Assembly (NCBI RefSeq): GCF_032268605.1
Contig: NZ_CP130318.1
Location: 4,625,501-4,689,500, forward strand
DNA length: 64,000 bases
DNA from: Paenibacillus aurantius
GTDB lineage: Bacteria; Bacillota; Bacilli; Paenibacillales; NBRC-103111
Direction of reading: 5' to 3'
Below the pieces are notes generated by a model. That model saw nothing but the letters and a program-made list of their open reading frames with translations. It was not told the DNA's origin and made no database searches. The translations under genes and the position numbers were made by a program. The first letter of the stretch is position 1. The number at the start of each line of letters is the position of its first letter. Below are positions 52,738 to 60,327 of the stretch, one piece after another.

Positions 52738-53517
52738 CTACCGGCTTTCTCCTTGGATCCGGCGGACGAAGGCCGTGACGACGCGTCTCGGCAGGAACCG
52801 GGACGCGTTCACCATCAGGACATTCTTGAAGCCGGGAACGACGATCCGTTTGCCCTTCAGGAGCCCCCGGTAGCCGGCCCGGGAGACGGTGCCGACATCC
52901 ATGACTCCCATCTTGAACAGCCGGGAGGATTCCAGCTTCGCTCGCTTCTCGAACCCCGTAGCCGTCGCTCCCGGACAAAGAGCGGTGACGGTCACGCCGG
53001 TTCCCTGAAGCTCATGGGCCAGCGCTTCGCTGAAGGACAGCACGTAAGCTTTCGTGGCATAGTAAACGGCCATGAGAGGGCCCGGCTGAAAAGCCGCGAG
53101 AGACGCGACGTTAAGAATGCGTCCCTTCCCCCGCGAAACCATCCCGCGGACGGCCAGCTTCGTCAGATGAGTCAAGGCCGAGACATTTAAGTCGATCATA
53201 TTCAGCTCGTCGGTCAGGTCCGTCTCGGCGAAGGGGCCGTACAGCCCGTATCCCGCGTTATTGACGAGAATGTCGATGGTCAAGCCGCGGGCTTCCACCG
53301 CACTCCACAAAGCCTCGACGTTCTCCCGGCCCGACACATTTTGCGGCAGCACCGTAACCGAGATTCCGTGCCGCTTCTCCAGCTCGCGCTTGATCTCTTC
53401 CAGCTTGTCTGCGCTTCTTGCCGCCAGGACCAGGTCGTACCCATCCTTCGCAAAAAGGCCCGCCAGCTCCAGTCCTATCCCCCCGGACGCCCCGGTAACC
53501 AGGACGGTTTCGTTCAT
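52738..53517 (-). CDS. Short-chain dehydrogenase/reductase (SDR)
   Basis: The 259-residue protein has the SDR features in order: TGASGGIG near residue 10, NNAG at about 86, a catalytic serine in ILNVASLAAF, and YYATK, followed by PGATATGFEKRA. It uses NAD(P)H; the substrate is unknown. The start is ATG 53517, 10 nt after GAGGAG; GTG 53526 is too close to that site. It is the first gene of an operon with an ArsR repressor. Confidence 0.9.
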   Translation of the reverse strand: MNETVLVTGASGGIGLELAGLFAKDGYDLVLAARSADKLEEIKRELEKRHGISVTVLPQNVSGRENVEALWSAVEARGLTIDILVNNAGYGLYGPFAETDLTDELNMIDLNVSALTHLTKLAVRGMVSRGKGRILNVASLAAFQPGPLMAVYYATKAYVLSFSEALAHELQGTGVTVTALCPGATATGFEKRAKLESSRLFKMGVMDVGTVSRAGYRGLLKGKRIVVPGFKNVLMVNASRFLPRRVVTAFVRRIQGESR

Positions 53518-53540
53518 GCTGCCCACACTCCTCTATGTCA

Positions 53541-53580
53541 ATAGGTTTAAAGGTTCAAACGTTTAAGTATTTAAACCTAT
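53541..53580 (-). promoter_or_regulatory. 40-bp dyad operator upstream of the SDR-arsR operon
   Basis: ATAGGTTTAAA (53541-53551) and TTTAAACCTAT (53570-53580) are perfect 11-bp inverted repeats, and a second imperfect dyad (TTCAAACGTTTAAG) sits between them. It lies 24 nt upstream of the ATG, right for an ArsR-family repressor site. Confidence 0.75.
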
Positions 53581-53899
53581 CATAGCGAAGCCGACGTCAA
53601 AAAACCAGGCCTATTTCCTGGAACGCCGTCAATCCCTGGTCCTTCCAGTGCCTCAGCCGGTACTTTGGTTGGCAAGCAAACCTCCGATGGCGCCTGATCC
53701 TCCCTAAGGAAGCAGAACATTCGACACCAGGCGCGTCCCCACCCGGCGTTTCCCAACCGAAAAGGGAGATGTCCTCCGCTGCCATTCCGAACCAGGGCAT
53801 GCCAAAAGGCCGTCTCATCGGCTCGTACCGTTGCTTTCGCACCATACGAACGAATCAGACGGCCGCTTATGGCCATAGAAGCGGGTCCTCTTCCGCCGG
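53581..53899. other. Gap between the MFS gene and the SDR operator
   Basis: The region contains the terminator at 53805-53864. An 82-codon minus-strand frame (53597-53845) exists but lacks a ribosome site and overlaps the terminator, so I do not call a gene. Confidence 0.5.
53805..53864 (-). terminator. Terminator after the MFS transporter gene
   Basis: On the minus strand GGCCGTCT pairs with AGACGGCC, with an inner TCGTA/TACGA stem, followed by TTTT. Confidence 0.75.
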
Positions 53900-55180
53900 C
53901 TATACCGGCTCCCCCAGCCCTTTGACCGGACGCGTTCCCGCCGCCATCCGTCTTTCCTGCACGGTATAGTAGGCCGTCAGCAGCAGAGACAGCCCGCCGA
54001 AGACGAGGACCATCCGCTTGAACCCGATGGTATCGAGCAGAAACCCGGTGCCGAGCAGCACCACCTGGAACAGGACCCGGTCGAACATCGCCCGGAACGA
54101 GAAGAATCGGCCATGGTACTCCTTCGGGATTCCCGTCTGAAAGATGGTTGCGACCACCGGGAAGAACCCGCCTGCACAAAGCCCGAACAAGCCGAAGGAA
54201 ACCATCGACATAATCCGGTGATCCCCGTAGAAGAGAGAGGACTGGGCGACGGCGATCAGAAGGGAGAAAGCGAGCAGCCTGCGGAGCATGACACCCTTGC
54301 TGAAGAAACGCTTAACTAGCAGGGCCCCCAGGATAAAGCTGGTCCCCTCCACCGTATACAGCAGGCCTTTGATCTGCACGTTGTTCTGCAGCTCGCTGAT
54401 GTTGATAACCATCAGGTTAAAGCCCCCGATGAACAAGGTGGGCACGATCGTCAGCAGGAGAGCCGACTTCACGACAGGCATCGTCTTTAACAGCGGCAAG
54501 ATCTCGGCGAAGCCGCCCGTTCTGCGCTTACCTTCCCCGGCCGTCCGGCCGTTTGCCGGCTCCTCGAGCTTATCACCTGCCTTTTCACCGGAAAGGATCC
54601 CGGTCCCGGAAACCGAAGCCGATTCCTGTACGCTTAGGAACCAGGTGGCGATCTGAAGCAGAACGTAGGCCACCAGGGAAGCCATGTACAGCGTATACAG
54701 GCTCATCACGGCAAGCATCGCCCCTCCGAGAGCCGTGCCGAGAATCCGCGAAACGGTGCCGACGTTCATGTGGACGCCGTTCATGGCCAGAAGCTCTTCC
54801 TCCTTCACGACCATCGGCACCAGTGCCTGCAGGGCCGGAAAATAGAAGGCCGCCGAGATTTGCAGAACAACCGCAAAGACCACCATCCAGCCTACGGAGG
54901 AATAGTGAAGCGCCAGAAACATGAACGCCACGCTCAGCATCCGGCCGAATCCGGCATAGAGGAGCACCGTTTTTTTTCGGCTCGCATCAATCACTCTTCC
55001 CGCCAGAGGCCCGACCAGCACCCCCGCCAGCAGCCCGGCAAACAAAATAAGGGACTTCATAAAATCCGACGGCACATACCGCTGCATAAATTCCAAATTG
55101 GCGATGATGGACATCCATAACCCGAGGCCAGCCACCATTTCGCCCGACCATATAATCCATACGTTGCGGTTTCTCCACAT
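53900..55180 (-). CDS. Major facilitator superfamily transporter (MFS_1/MFS_3-like)
   Basis: The 426-residue protein has twelve predicted membrane helices, a cytoplasmic loop in the middle with a charged insert (about 198-225), LVGPLAGRVIDASRKKTVLL between helices 2 and 3 (a variant of motif A), and PKEYHGRFFSFRAMFDRVLF in the second half. It resembles macrolide or drug efflux MFS proteins. ATG 55180 follows GGAAGG and lies 3 nt after the ypsA stop codon, so both are one operon. The substrate is unknown. Confidence 0.88.
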   Translation of the reverse strand: MWRNRNVWIIWSGEMVAGLGLWMSIIANLEFMQRYVPSDFMKSLILFAGLLAGVLVGPLAGRVIDASRKKTVLLYAGFGRMLSVAFMFLALHYSSVGWMVVFAVVLQISAAFYFPALQALVPMVVKEEELLAMNGVHMNVGTVSRILGTALGGAMLAVMSLYTLYMASLVAYVLLQIATWFLSVQESASVSGTGILSGEKAGDKLEEPANGRTAGEGKRRTGGFAEILPLLKTMPVVKSALLLTIVPTLFIGGFNLMVINISELQNNVQIKGLLYTVEGTSFILGALLVKRFFSKGVMLRRLLAFSLLIAVAQSSLFYGDHRIMSMVSFGLFGLCAGGFFPVVATIFQTGIPKEYHGRFFSFRAMFDRVLFQVVLLGTGFLLDTIGFKRMVLVFGGLSLLLTAYYTVQERRMAAGTRPVKGLGEPV

Positions 55181-55183
55181 AAG

Positions 55184-55747
55184 CTAACCTTCCTGTCCGT
55201 CGAAATCGGGGAGCTGCTCCTCCGCCGTACTCTGCAAGTCCTCCGCCGTGATCGTAAGAATCGGGTATTCATAATGCTCGGCATGCGACCGGGCGAGCTC
55301 CTTCAGGAAGCGCGGGGACCCTTCCATGTCTTCGTCATACACAAGCAGAAGCCCGTCGGAGTTCCGGAGGAGAAATTTATTCGTTTCCTTGAACTGCCAC
55401 GGCCCTTCGTATTTCTTATGGGAAACGCTGTTCACGTAATCAGCCTTTCTCAACACTTCCTGGTAGCACTCCTTTTTGTCATCCTTCCATCTTTCCTCCT
55501 GCTCCAGGAAAGGCGTAATGACGGCGAGCCGGAGCTGAGGATGGTCCTCCTTAAGCTCAAGAGCCGCCTCCGCCGCCCACAGCTCCACTCCCCACTGCCC
55601 GCTTACGATCACCCATTCCAAGCCTTCGTCGAGCAGGGCTTCGATGCGCTTGCGCAGAGCTTTTTTGATAATGGGGATGCCTTCGTGCTTGAGCGAATAA
55701 ATGCCGAGCTCCGCCGCCTTATACCCGGTTACCAGTACCGTTTTCAA
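55184..55747 (-). CDS. ypsA: YpsA (DUF1273, SLOG family)
   Basis: The 187-residue protein matches YpsA: VLVTGYKAAELGIYSLKHEG, WVIVSGQWGVELWAAEAALE, ITPFLEQEERWKDDKK and GLLLVYDEDMEGSPR. The SLOG fold suggests binding of a nucleotide-like ligand; in Bacillus overproduction of YpsA affects cell division. The start is TTG 55747 with AGGAGGG 7 nt upstream; a frame to 55798 has no site. It shares a transcript with the MFS gene. Confidence 0.9.
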   Translation of the reverse strand: MKTVLVTGYKAAELGIYSLKHEGIPIIKKALRKRIEALLDEGLEWVIVSGQWGVELWAAEAALELKEDHPQLRLAVITPFLEQEERWKDDKKECYQEVLRKADYVNSVSHKKYEGPWQFKETNKFLLRNSDGLLLVYDEDMEGSPRFLKELARSHAEHYEYPILTITAEDLQSTAEEQLPDFDGQEG

Positions 55748-55837
55748 GTCCGTCCCTCCTGTCTCTTTACAGGGTAGCACAGCGGCGGCGTTTTGCAAGA
55801 GCAGGTTTGGGTATAAAAAATGGCCGACCGGACCGAT

Positions 55838-55866
55838 TTGTCCGCCCCGCTTCCTTCCGTTATAAT
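55838..55866 (+). promoter_or_regulatory. Promoter of the 55900-56223 gene
   Basis: TTGTCC (55838-55843) and TATAAT (55861-55866) with a 17-nt spacer. Confidence 0.7.
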
Positions 55867-55899
55867 GGGCAGCGAGAGATGGATAGAGGAGTTGGACCC

Positions 55900-56223
55900 A
55901 TGAACCCCAAAGAAAGAGAAGAAGCCATTATCCGCAGCTACCGGCAGGACGAGGAAATGATGATCCTGGTCTTCGCCCAATGGTGCGTCAACCACGGCCT
56001 GGACCCGGAGGAGCTCTACCTCCGCGCCTACCCGGACCAGGGAGCGAATCCCGCCCTGCAGCATGCCCTTTCCCTGACCGTTCCCAAGGAAGAGGCCGGC
56101 GTGCTCGAAGATGACACGGTGCTCAGCGTCATCGGCCTGTTCGGCAACGAGGACCTGGCCTTCGTCGTCACCGAGGAGATCGACCGGAGACGGGCACGCC
56201 GAGCGTCCTCCAACAATCGTTAG
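55900..56223 (+). CDS. Small hypothetical protein (107 aa)
   Basis: The product (NPKEREEAIIRSYRQDEEMM near the start, EEIDRRRARRASSNNR at the end) is charged and helical, with a WCVNHGLDPEELYLRAYPDQ segment and no membrane helix or signal. ATG 55900 follows GAGGAG and there is a clear sigma-A promoter and a terminator, so it is its own transcription unit. I do not recognise the family. Confidence 0.8.
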   Translation: MNPKEREEAIIRSYRQDEEMMILVFAQWCVNHGLDPEELYLRAYPDQGANPALQHALSLTVPKEEAGVLEDDTVLSVIGLFGNEDLAFVVTEEIDRRRARRASSNNR

Positions 56224-56239
56224 AGCCCTTTCCCATTAA

Positions 56240-56274
56240 AACGAAGCCGACCCTCCATTGGGTACGGCTTCGTT
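56240..56274. terminator. Bidirectional terminator
   Basis: AACGAAGCCG pairs with CGGCTTCGTT, with an inner ACCC/GGGT pair. Confidence 0.8.
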
Positions 56275-56306
56275 GTCGTTTGGCGGCAGGAACCGAATCC
56301 GGGTGG

Positions 56307-57524
56307 TTAAGCCAGAATGTCCCTCCGAGTGAATAAAACATACCCGAGCAGATACATCCCCGCTGACCAGGCCAGAAGGATGAGCAGGCTTTCGGGAAGA
56401 GTCGTCGAAACGCCGAAGCTCTGGTATACCTCTCCGGACCAGACCCGGCCGAGGTTAAAATGAGTGGTCGCCAGTCCCTTCAGGAAGCCCATCCCCCGGG
56501 CTGTGCCCTGGATGGCCAGTCCCATGACGACAACGCTCATGGCCAGTCCGGTACTGACGGCTGCCGACCGGACGAGCACCGAGGCGAAGAAGCCGAGTCC
56601 GGTCATCACGACTGTCGCCAGAACGGTGAGCAGCAGGCTGACCAGGAAGTAGGTGCCGGCGGACACGATATGGGCATCGCTTGGGTCAACCACCGTTACC
56701 TCCGTCATACGGCCTTCCATCATCTCCTGGGCCTTGTAATAGCTGACCCCTACCGCTTCGGGATTGTCCGCTCCGTCTGCGCCAAACAAGACGTACGAGA
56801 ACCCCGCAATGACGGCGAGCAGGATTGTCACGACAACGACGGACGCCGTTATCGAGGTGAGGAATTTGCCCAGGTAAATCCTCCCTCTGGAAACGGGCCG
56901 GATCAGAAGCAGCTTCACGGTCCCGGCGGTCATTTCCCCGGAAATGATATCGGATACGAGCAGTACGCAGAGCATGGGGATGAACAGGAGCGGGCCGATC
57001 TCCATGAAATCCTTCATGGCTCTCCACATCGTCATCCCTTCCCCGAATCGCTTATCGTTAACCGCTACCCGGTTGTCGAGGAGGTACTCAGCCTTCATGA
57101 GCTCAATCTCCAGGCTTCCGCGGGAATTCTTATGCTCGGGCGGCAGGGAAGCAAGGGATTCTTTTAACCCGGCGACCCGGCTTTTCGCTTTCTCCTCATC
57201 GAAAGGCGCAGGCACGCCAGAATGCTGCTCGAGCTCCTCCAGCTCCTTCTTCATGGATTGAACGGACTCTTCCATCGCTTGACGTTCTGCTCCCGCCAGC
57301 TTCTTATCATCGGCCAATGCCCGCTCCGTGTCTTGAATCCATCGTTCCAGCTGCTGCCTCTGGTAATCCGGGCTGTTATAGAGGCTGAGCTGTTTCGCGT
57401 GCTTGTATTCCACCGCCAGGAAGAAGGCGGCTATACCGAGCCCAAGCAGAAGCACGACAAGAAATCTCTTTCTTCTGAGAAGCTTGATCCATTCGTTGCG
57501 GATCACATCCAGGCATTCGCTCAT
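56307..57524 (-). CDS. ABC-2 exporter permease with coiled-coil extracytoplasmic domain
   Basis: The 405-residue protein has one membrane helix (about 20-38), an extracytoplasmic region of about 130 residues with a strong coiled coil (QLERWIQDTERALADDKKLA and AMEESVQSMKKELEELEQ), then five helices with VKLLLIRPVSRGRIYLGKFL, typical of ABC2_membrane_5/6-type permeases. The gene overlaps the ATPase stop by 4 nt. Substrate unknown; there is no regulator beside it, unlike the other exporters here. Confidence 0.87.
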   Translation of the reverse strand: MSECLDVIRNEWIKLLRRKRFLVVLLLGLGIAAFFLAVEYKHAKQLSLYNSPDYQRQQLERWIQDTERALADDKKLAGAERQAMEESVQSMKKELEELEQHSGVPAPFDEEKAKSRVAGLKESLASLPPEHKNSRGSLEIELMKAEYLLDNRVAVNDKRFGEGMTMWRAMKDFMEIGPLLFIPMLCVLLVSDIISGEMTAGTVKLLLIRPVSRGRIYLGKFLTSITASVVVVTILLAVIAGFSYVLFGADGADNPEAVGVSYYKAQEMMEGRMTEVTVVDPSDAHIVSAGTYFLVSLLLTVLATVVMTGLGFFASVLVRSAAVSTGLAMSVVVMGLAIQGTARGMGFLKGLATTHFNLGRVWSGEVYQSFGVSTTLPESLLILLAWSAGMYLLGYVLFTRRDILA

Positions 57525-58441
57525 CCTTGGTTCCCTCCGGTAATTTCCAGAAACTTGTCCTCGAGGGACGTATTCTGCTCTTCCAGCCGGTGAATCGTGA
57601 TGCCCCCGTTCAGCAGGGTCTTAAGCAGCGGATTCATCGATTCCGCGGGCGGCACCAGAGAAATCACGGCAGGGCTCACAAACCGGGCCCGCACCTCGAT
57701 CCCTTCCGCATCCAGGCAGGCCAACGCTTTCTCGGCCGAATCCACGTGGATCAGCAGGCGCCGCCCCTGCGACGGGTCGCCGAGTTCTCCAACCGCGGAG
57801 GTGAGCACCCAGCGCCCGTTCTGAATGACGCCGACCCGGTCGCACACCTGCTCGATCTCGCCCAGCAGGTGGGACGAGAGGAGGATGGCCGTTCCCTCGG
57901 AAGCCAGCGTCCGGAGCAGCTGGCGGAACTCCCTCATGCCGGCCGGATCCAGCCCGTTCGTCGGTTCGTCCAGGATGAGCAGGGAAGGCCTGTGAAGAAG
58001 GGCTTGGGCAAGCCCCAGCCGCTGACGCATCCCTAGTGAATAGCGCTTGACCTTCTCCTGCAGGCGCTCCTCCAGGCCGACCAGTCGGGCCACCTCGCGG
58101 ATGCGTTCGTCGGCTCCCTCCAAGCGGGACAGCCGGGCAAACTGCCTCAGGTTCTCTTCTCCGCTCAAGTAGCCGTAGAGCTCCGGGTTCTCGACGATGG
58201 CGCCCACACCGCGCATCGCCTCGCGACGGGCTTTGCGGACATCATGCCCGCAGACGGCAATGCTTCCCGACGTCGGTTCGATCAGGCCGACCAGCATGCG
58301 GATCGTCGTCGTCTTCCCCGCCCCGTTCGGACCCAGCAGACCGAATATTTCTCCCTTTCCTATTTCAAAGGAAATCCCCTCCACCAGCGTTTTTCCGCCA
58401 ATGGTTTTGCTGATTCCACGGACTGACAGCACGGCATTCAT
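57521..58441 (-). CDS. ABC transporter ATP-binding protein
   Basis: The 306-residue protein has Walker A (GPNGAGKTTTIRMLVGL), signature (RYSLGMRQRLGLAQALLH), Walker B (LLILDEPTNGLDP) and H-loop (LSSHLLGEIEQ), plus a C-terminal domain of about 85 residues. It works with the permease that follows, to which it is coupled by a 4-nt overlap. It is the BcrA/CcmA-like type of exporter ATPase. Confidence 0.93.
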   Translation of the reverse strand: MNAVLSVRGISKTIGGKTLVEGISFEIGKGEIFGLLGPNGAGKTTTIRMLVGLIEPTSGSIAVCGHDVRKARREAMRGVGAIVENPELYGYLSGEENLRQFARLSRLEGADERIREVARLVGLEERLQEKVKRYSLGMRQRLGLAQALLHRPSLLILDEPTNGLDPAGMREFRQLLRTLASEGTAILLSSHLLGEIEQVCDRVGVIQNGRWVLTSAVGELGDPSQGRRLLIHVDSAEKALACLDAEGIEVRARFVSPAVISLVPPAESMNPLLKTLLNGGITIHRLEEQNTSLEDKFLEITGGNQG

Positions 58442-58886
58442 AATAGCTACCTCCTGGCTATGGACTGGAACCTGTTAACAGGCGTTAGGATGGACGCTAA
58501 GAACAACTTCAACTTCCTGTCTATCCCTAAACGATCGCCGCCCCCGATAAGTTGCCTTTCTTCTATTCTTTTTCAATAGACGGGCCTTGGAGGCGGATCC
58601 CCTGCACCTGTTTACGAGAAAAAGAGAAGCAAGGACGGAGAAGGAAAGGATGAGAACCTAAAAAGGGCACTCCCTGCAAGGAAAAAAGGGAGCCTGGGAG
58701 GTCTCCGGGGGAGCGAGGTCCGAATTCGTAGGACAATAAAAAATAGGGCCTTTCGGCCCTATGTCGATATGTCTTGATGATGCCTTATCCGCCAGGAAAT
58801 CGCAGCTTCATGCGGTCATGAACTAAACGACGGTCCGTTTGCAGGCAAACAGCCGAGGCCGGCCGCATCTGCTGGCAGGGCCGCGT
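58442..58886. other. Gap between gtrA-like gene and the ABC exporter
   Basis: The 445-bp region contains the gtrA terminator (58744-58763) and a GTGCCTTATCC-like element (58781-58792). A purine-rich tract lies at about 58610-58710. I see no gene; the promoter of the exporter must lie on the minus strand near 58450-58550. Confidence 0.6.
58744..58763 (-). terminator. GNRA-looped terminator after the gtrA-like gene
   Basis: On the minus strand ATAGGGCC-GAAA-GGCCCTAT is followed by TTTTTTATTG, a perfect 8-bp stem with a GAAA loop. Confidence 0.88.
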
Positions 58887-59300
58887 TTACCCGCCCCTCT
58901 TGCCCTCCGCACGGAAAACCCAGAGCTTGCTGCCCGCAAAGTTCACGAGCGTCGTGAAGATGGTCACGATGACCTTCGCGGCGATCGGGTGAAGCCCTAG
59001 GCCGGATTTGAACGCGTACAGCAGAAGAAGGGAAAGCCCAAGGGTGACGGCGTTCAGCAGCAGGAAGCGGACCGCCTGGGCCCCTCTCGCCCCCTGCCGC
59101 TCCCGGAACGTCCAGCTGCGGTTGAGCAGGAAGCTGTTCACGATGCCCGCACCGTAGGACACGCACTGGGACGCCAAATAGGGAACGCCCAGCCCGACCA
59201 AGAGGGAGAAGACCACGAAATCGATGGCCGTATTCAACAGACCCACAAGGTTGAACTTGATGAACTGGCCGTAGCGGGCGAGCAGGGCTTTAGCGGACAT
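58887..59300 (-). CDS. GtrA family membrane protein
   Basis: The 137-residue protein has four predicted membrane helices and the GtrA signature KFNLVGLLNTAIDFVVFSLL and NSFLLNRSWTFRERQGA. GtrA proteins are proposed flippases of undecaprenyl-phosphate-linked sugars. The ATG overlaps the end of the GT2 gene by 11 nt, so the two are translationally coupled. With the GT2 and GT-C enzymes it makes a three-part sugar-transfer system for the cell envelope. Confidence 0.92.
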   Translation of the reverse strand: MSAKALLARYGQFIKFNLVGLLNTAIDFVVFSLLVGLGVPYLASQCVSYGAGIVNSFLLNRSWTFRERQGARGAQAVRFLLLNAVTLGLSLLLLYAFKSGLGLHPIAAKVIVTIFTTLVNFAGSKLWVFRAEGKRGG

Positions 59301-60273
59301 ATTGCTTCTCTCCCGGCTCGGCGGCTCCCTCCGCCTGGAAGCCCTTCGTCTCCTTCACGATGTACAGCGGACGCCCTTTGGACTCGTCGTAGATCCGGCC
59401 GATGTACTCTCCGATGATGCCGAGCAGGATGAGCATGATGCCGTTGAAGAACAGGTTGGTGGCGAGAAGCGAGGACCATCCCGGAACGACGTATGCCTCT
59501 GTGAAAAGCTTCTCGTACAATACAACCAGCAGGTAGAGGAAGCTCGCCGCCGACATGGCAAACCCAATGTAGGTGGCCAGCTTAAGCGGCTTGTACGAGA
59601 AGGAGGTGATGCCGTCGAGGGCGAACCGGATCATCTTCTTCAGCGGATACTTCGTCTCTCCCGCCCACCGCTCGTCCCTAACGTACTCCACCGAGGTCTG
59701 CTTGAAGCCGACCCAGGAGACGAGGCCGCGGACGAAGCGGTTTTTCTCCTTGAGGTTCCGGAGCACTTCGCACACCTTCCGGTCGATCAGACGGAAATCC
59801 CCCGTATCCACGGGGATCTCCACATTTGTCATGCTTCGCAGCAAACGGTAGAACATCAGAGCGGTCACTTTTTTGAACAGGGTTTCCCCCTTGCGCTTCA
59901 ACCGCTTGCCGTACACGACGTCGTAGCCCTGCCGCCATTTGTCGATCATCGCCAGAATCACCTGGGGCGGATCCTGCAGATCGGCATCAATGACGACGAC
60001 CGCGTCTCCGGACGCATAATCCATGCCGGCGCTGATCGCAATCTGATGCCCGAAATTGCGCGAGAAGTTGACGAGCCGCACGTTTCCGTCCCGCCGGCAC
60101 AGGCCTTCCACGATCTCGACCGTCCGGTCCCGGCTCCCGTCGTTGACGAAGACGAGCTCGTACGTCTCCGGCTGGCTGTCCATCACTTCCTTCAGCCTCC
60201 GGTAGGTCTCCTCGATGACCGCTTCTTCGTTGTACATCGGAACTACTATGGAATACTTGCTGTGCTCGTGCAT
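59290..60273 (-). CDS. GT2 polyprenyl-phosphate glycosyltransferase (GtrB/CsbB/YkcC-like)
   Basis: The 327-residue protein has a GT2 catalytic domain (SIVVPMYNEEAVIEETYRR, VFVNDGSRDRT, VVIDADLQDPPQV with the DxD-type motif, DTGDFRLIDRKV) and two C-terminal membrane helices. Such enzymes move a sugar from a nucleotide donor to undecaprenyl phosphate on the inner face of the membrane. ATG 60273 follows AAGGAGG. The GtrA gene overlaps its end and the GT-C gene lies 54 nt upstream. Confidence 0.93.
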   Translation of the reverse strand: MHEHSKYSIVVPMYNEEAVIEETYRRLKEVMDSQPETYELVFVNDGSRDRTVEIVEGLCRRDGNVRLVNFSRNFGHQIAISAGMDYASGDAVVVIDADLQDPPQVILAMIDKWRQGYDVVYGKRLKRKGETLFKKVTALMFYRLLRSMTNVEIPVDTGDFRLIDRKVCEVLRNLKEKNRFVRGLVSWVGFKQTSVEYVRDERWAGETKYPLKKMIRFALDGITSFSYKPLKLATYIGFAMSAASFLYLLVVLYEKLFTEAYVVPGWSSLLATNLFFNGIMLILLGIIGEYIGRIYDESKGRPLYIVKETKGFQAEGAAEPGEKQYVR

Positions 60274-60308
60274 ATTATCCTCCTTGATGAATCTAGTGCC
60301 AACCCTCA

Positions 60309-60320
60309 CAGATAAGGCAC
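60309..60320. repeat. GTGCCTTATC element between GT-C and GT2 genes
   Basis: AGATAAGGCAC lies on the plus strand in the 54-bp gap, near GTGCC at 60296-60300, a short inverted pair. It is read as another copy of the dispersed element. Confidence 0.45.
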
Positions 60321-60327
60321 CGGGGGC

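Noticed and set aside
53597-53845. 82-codon minus-strand frame after the SDR operator
   Set aside because: No ribosome site, no recognised family, and it overlaps the MFS terminator.
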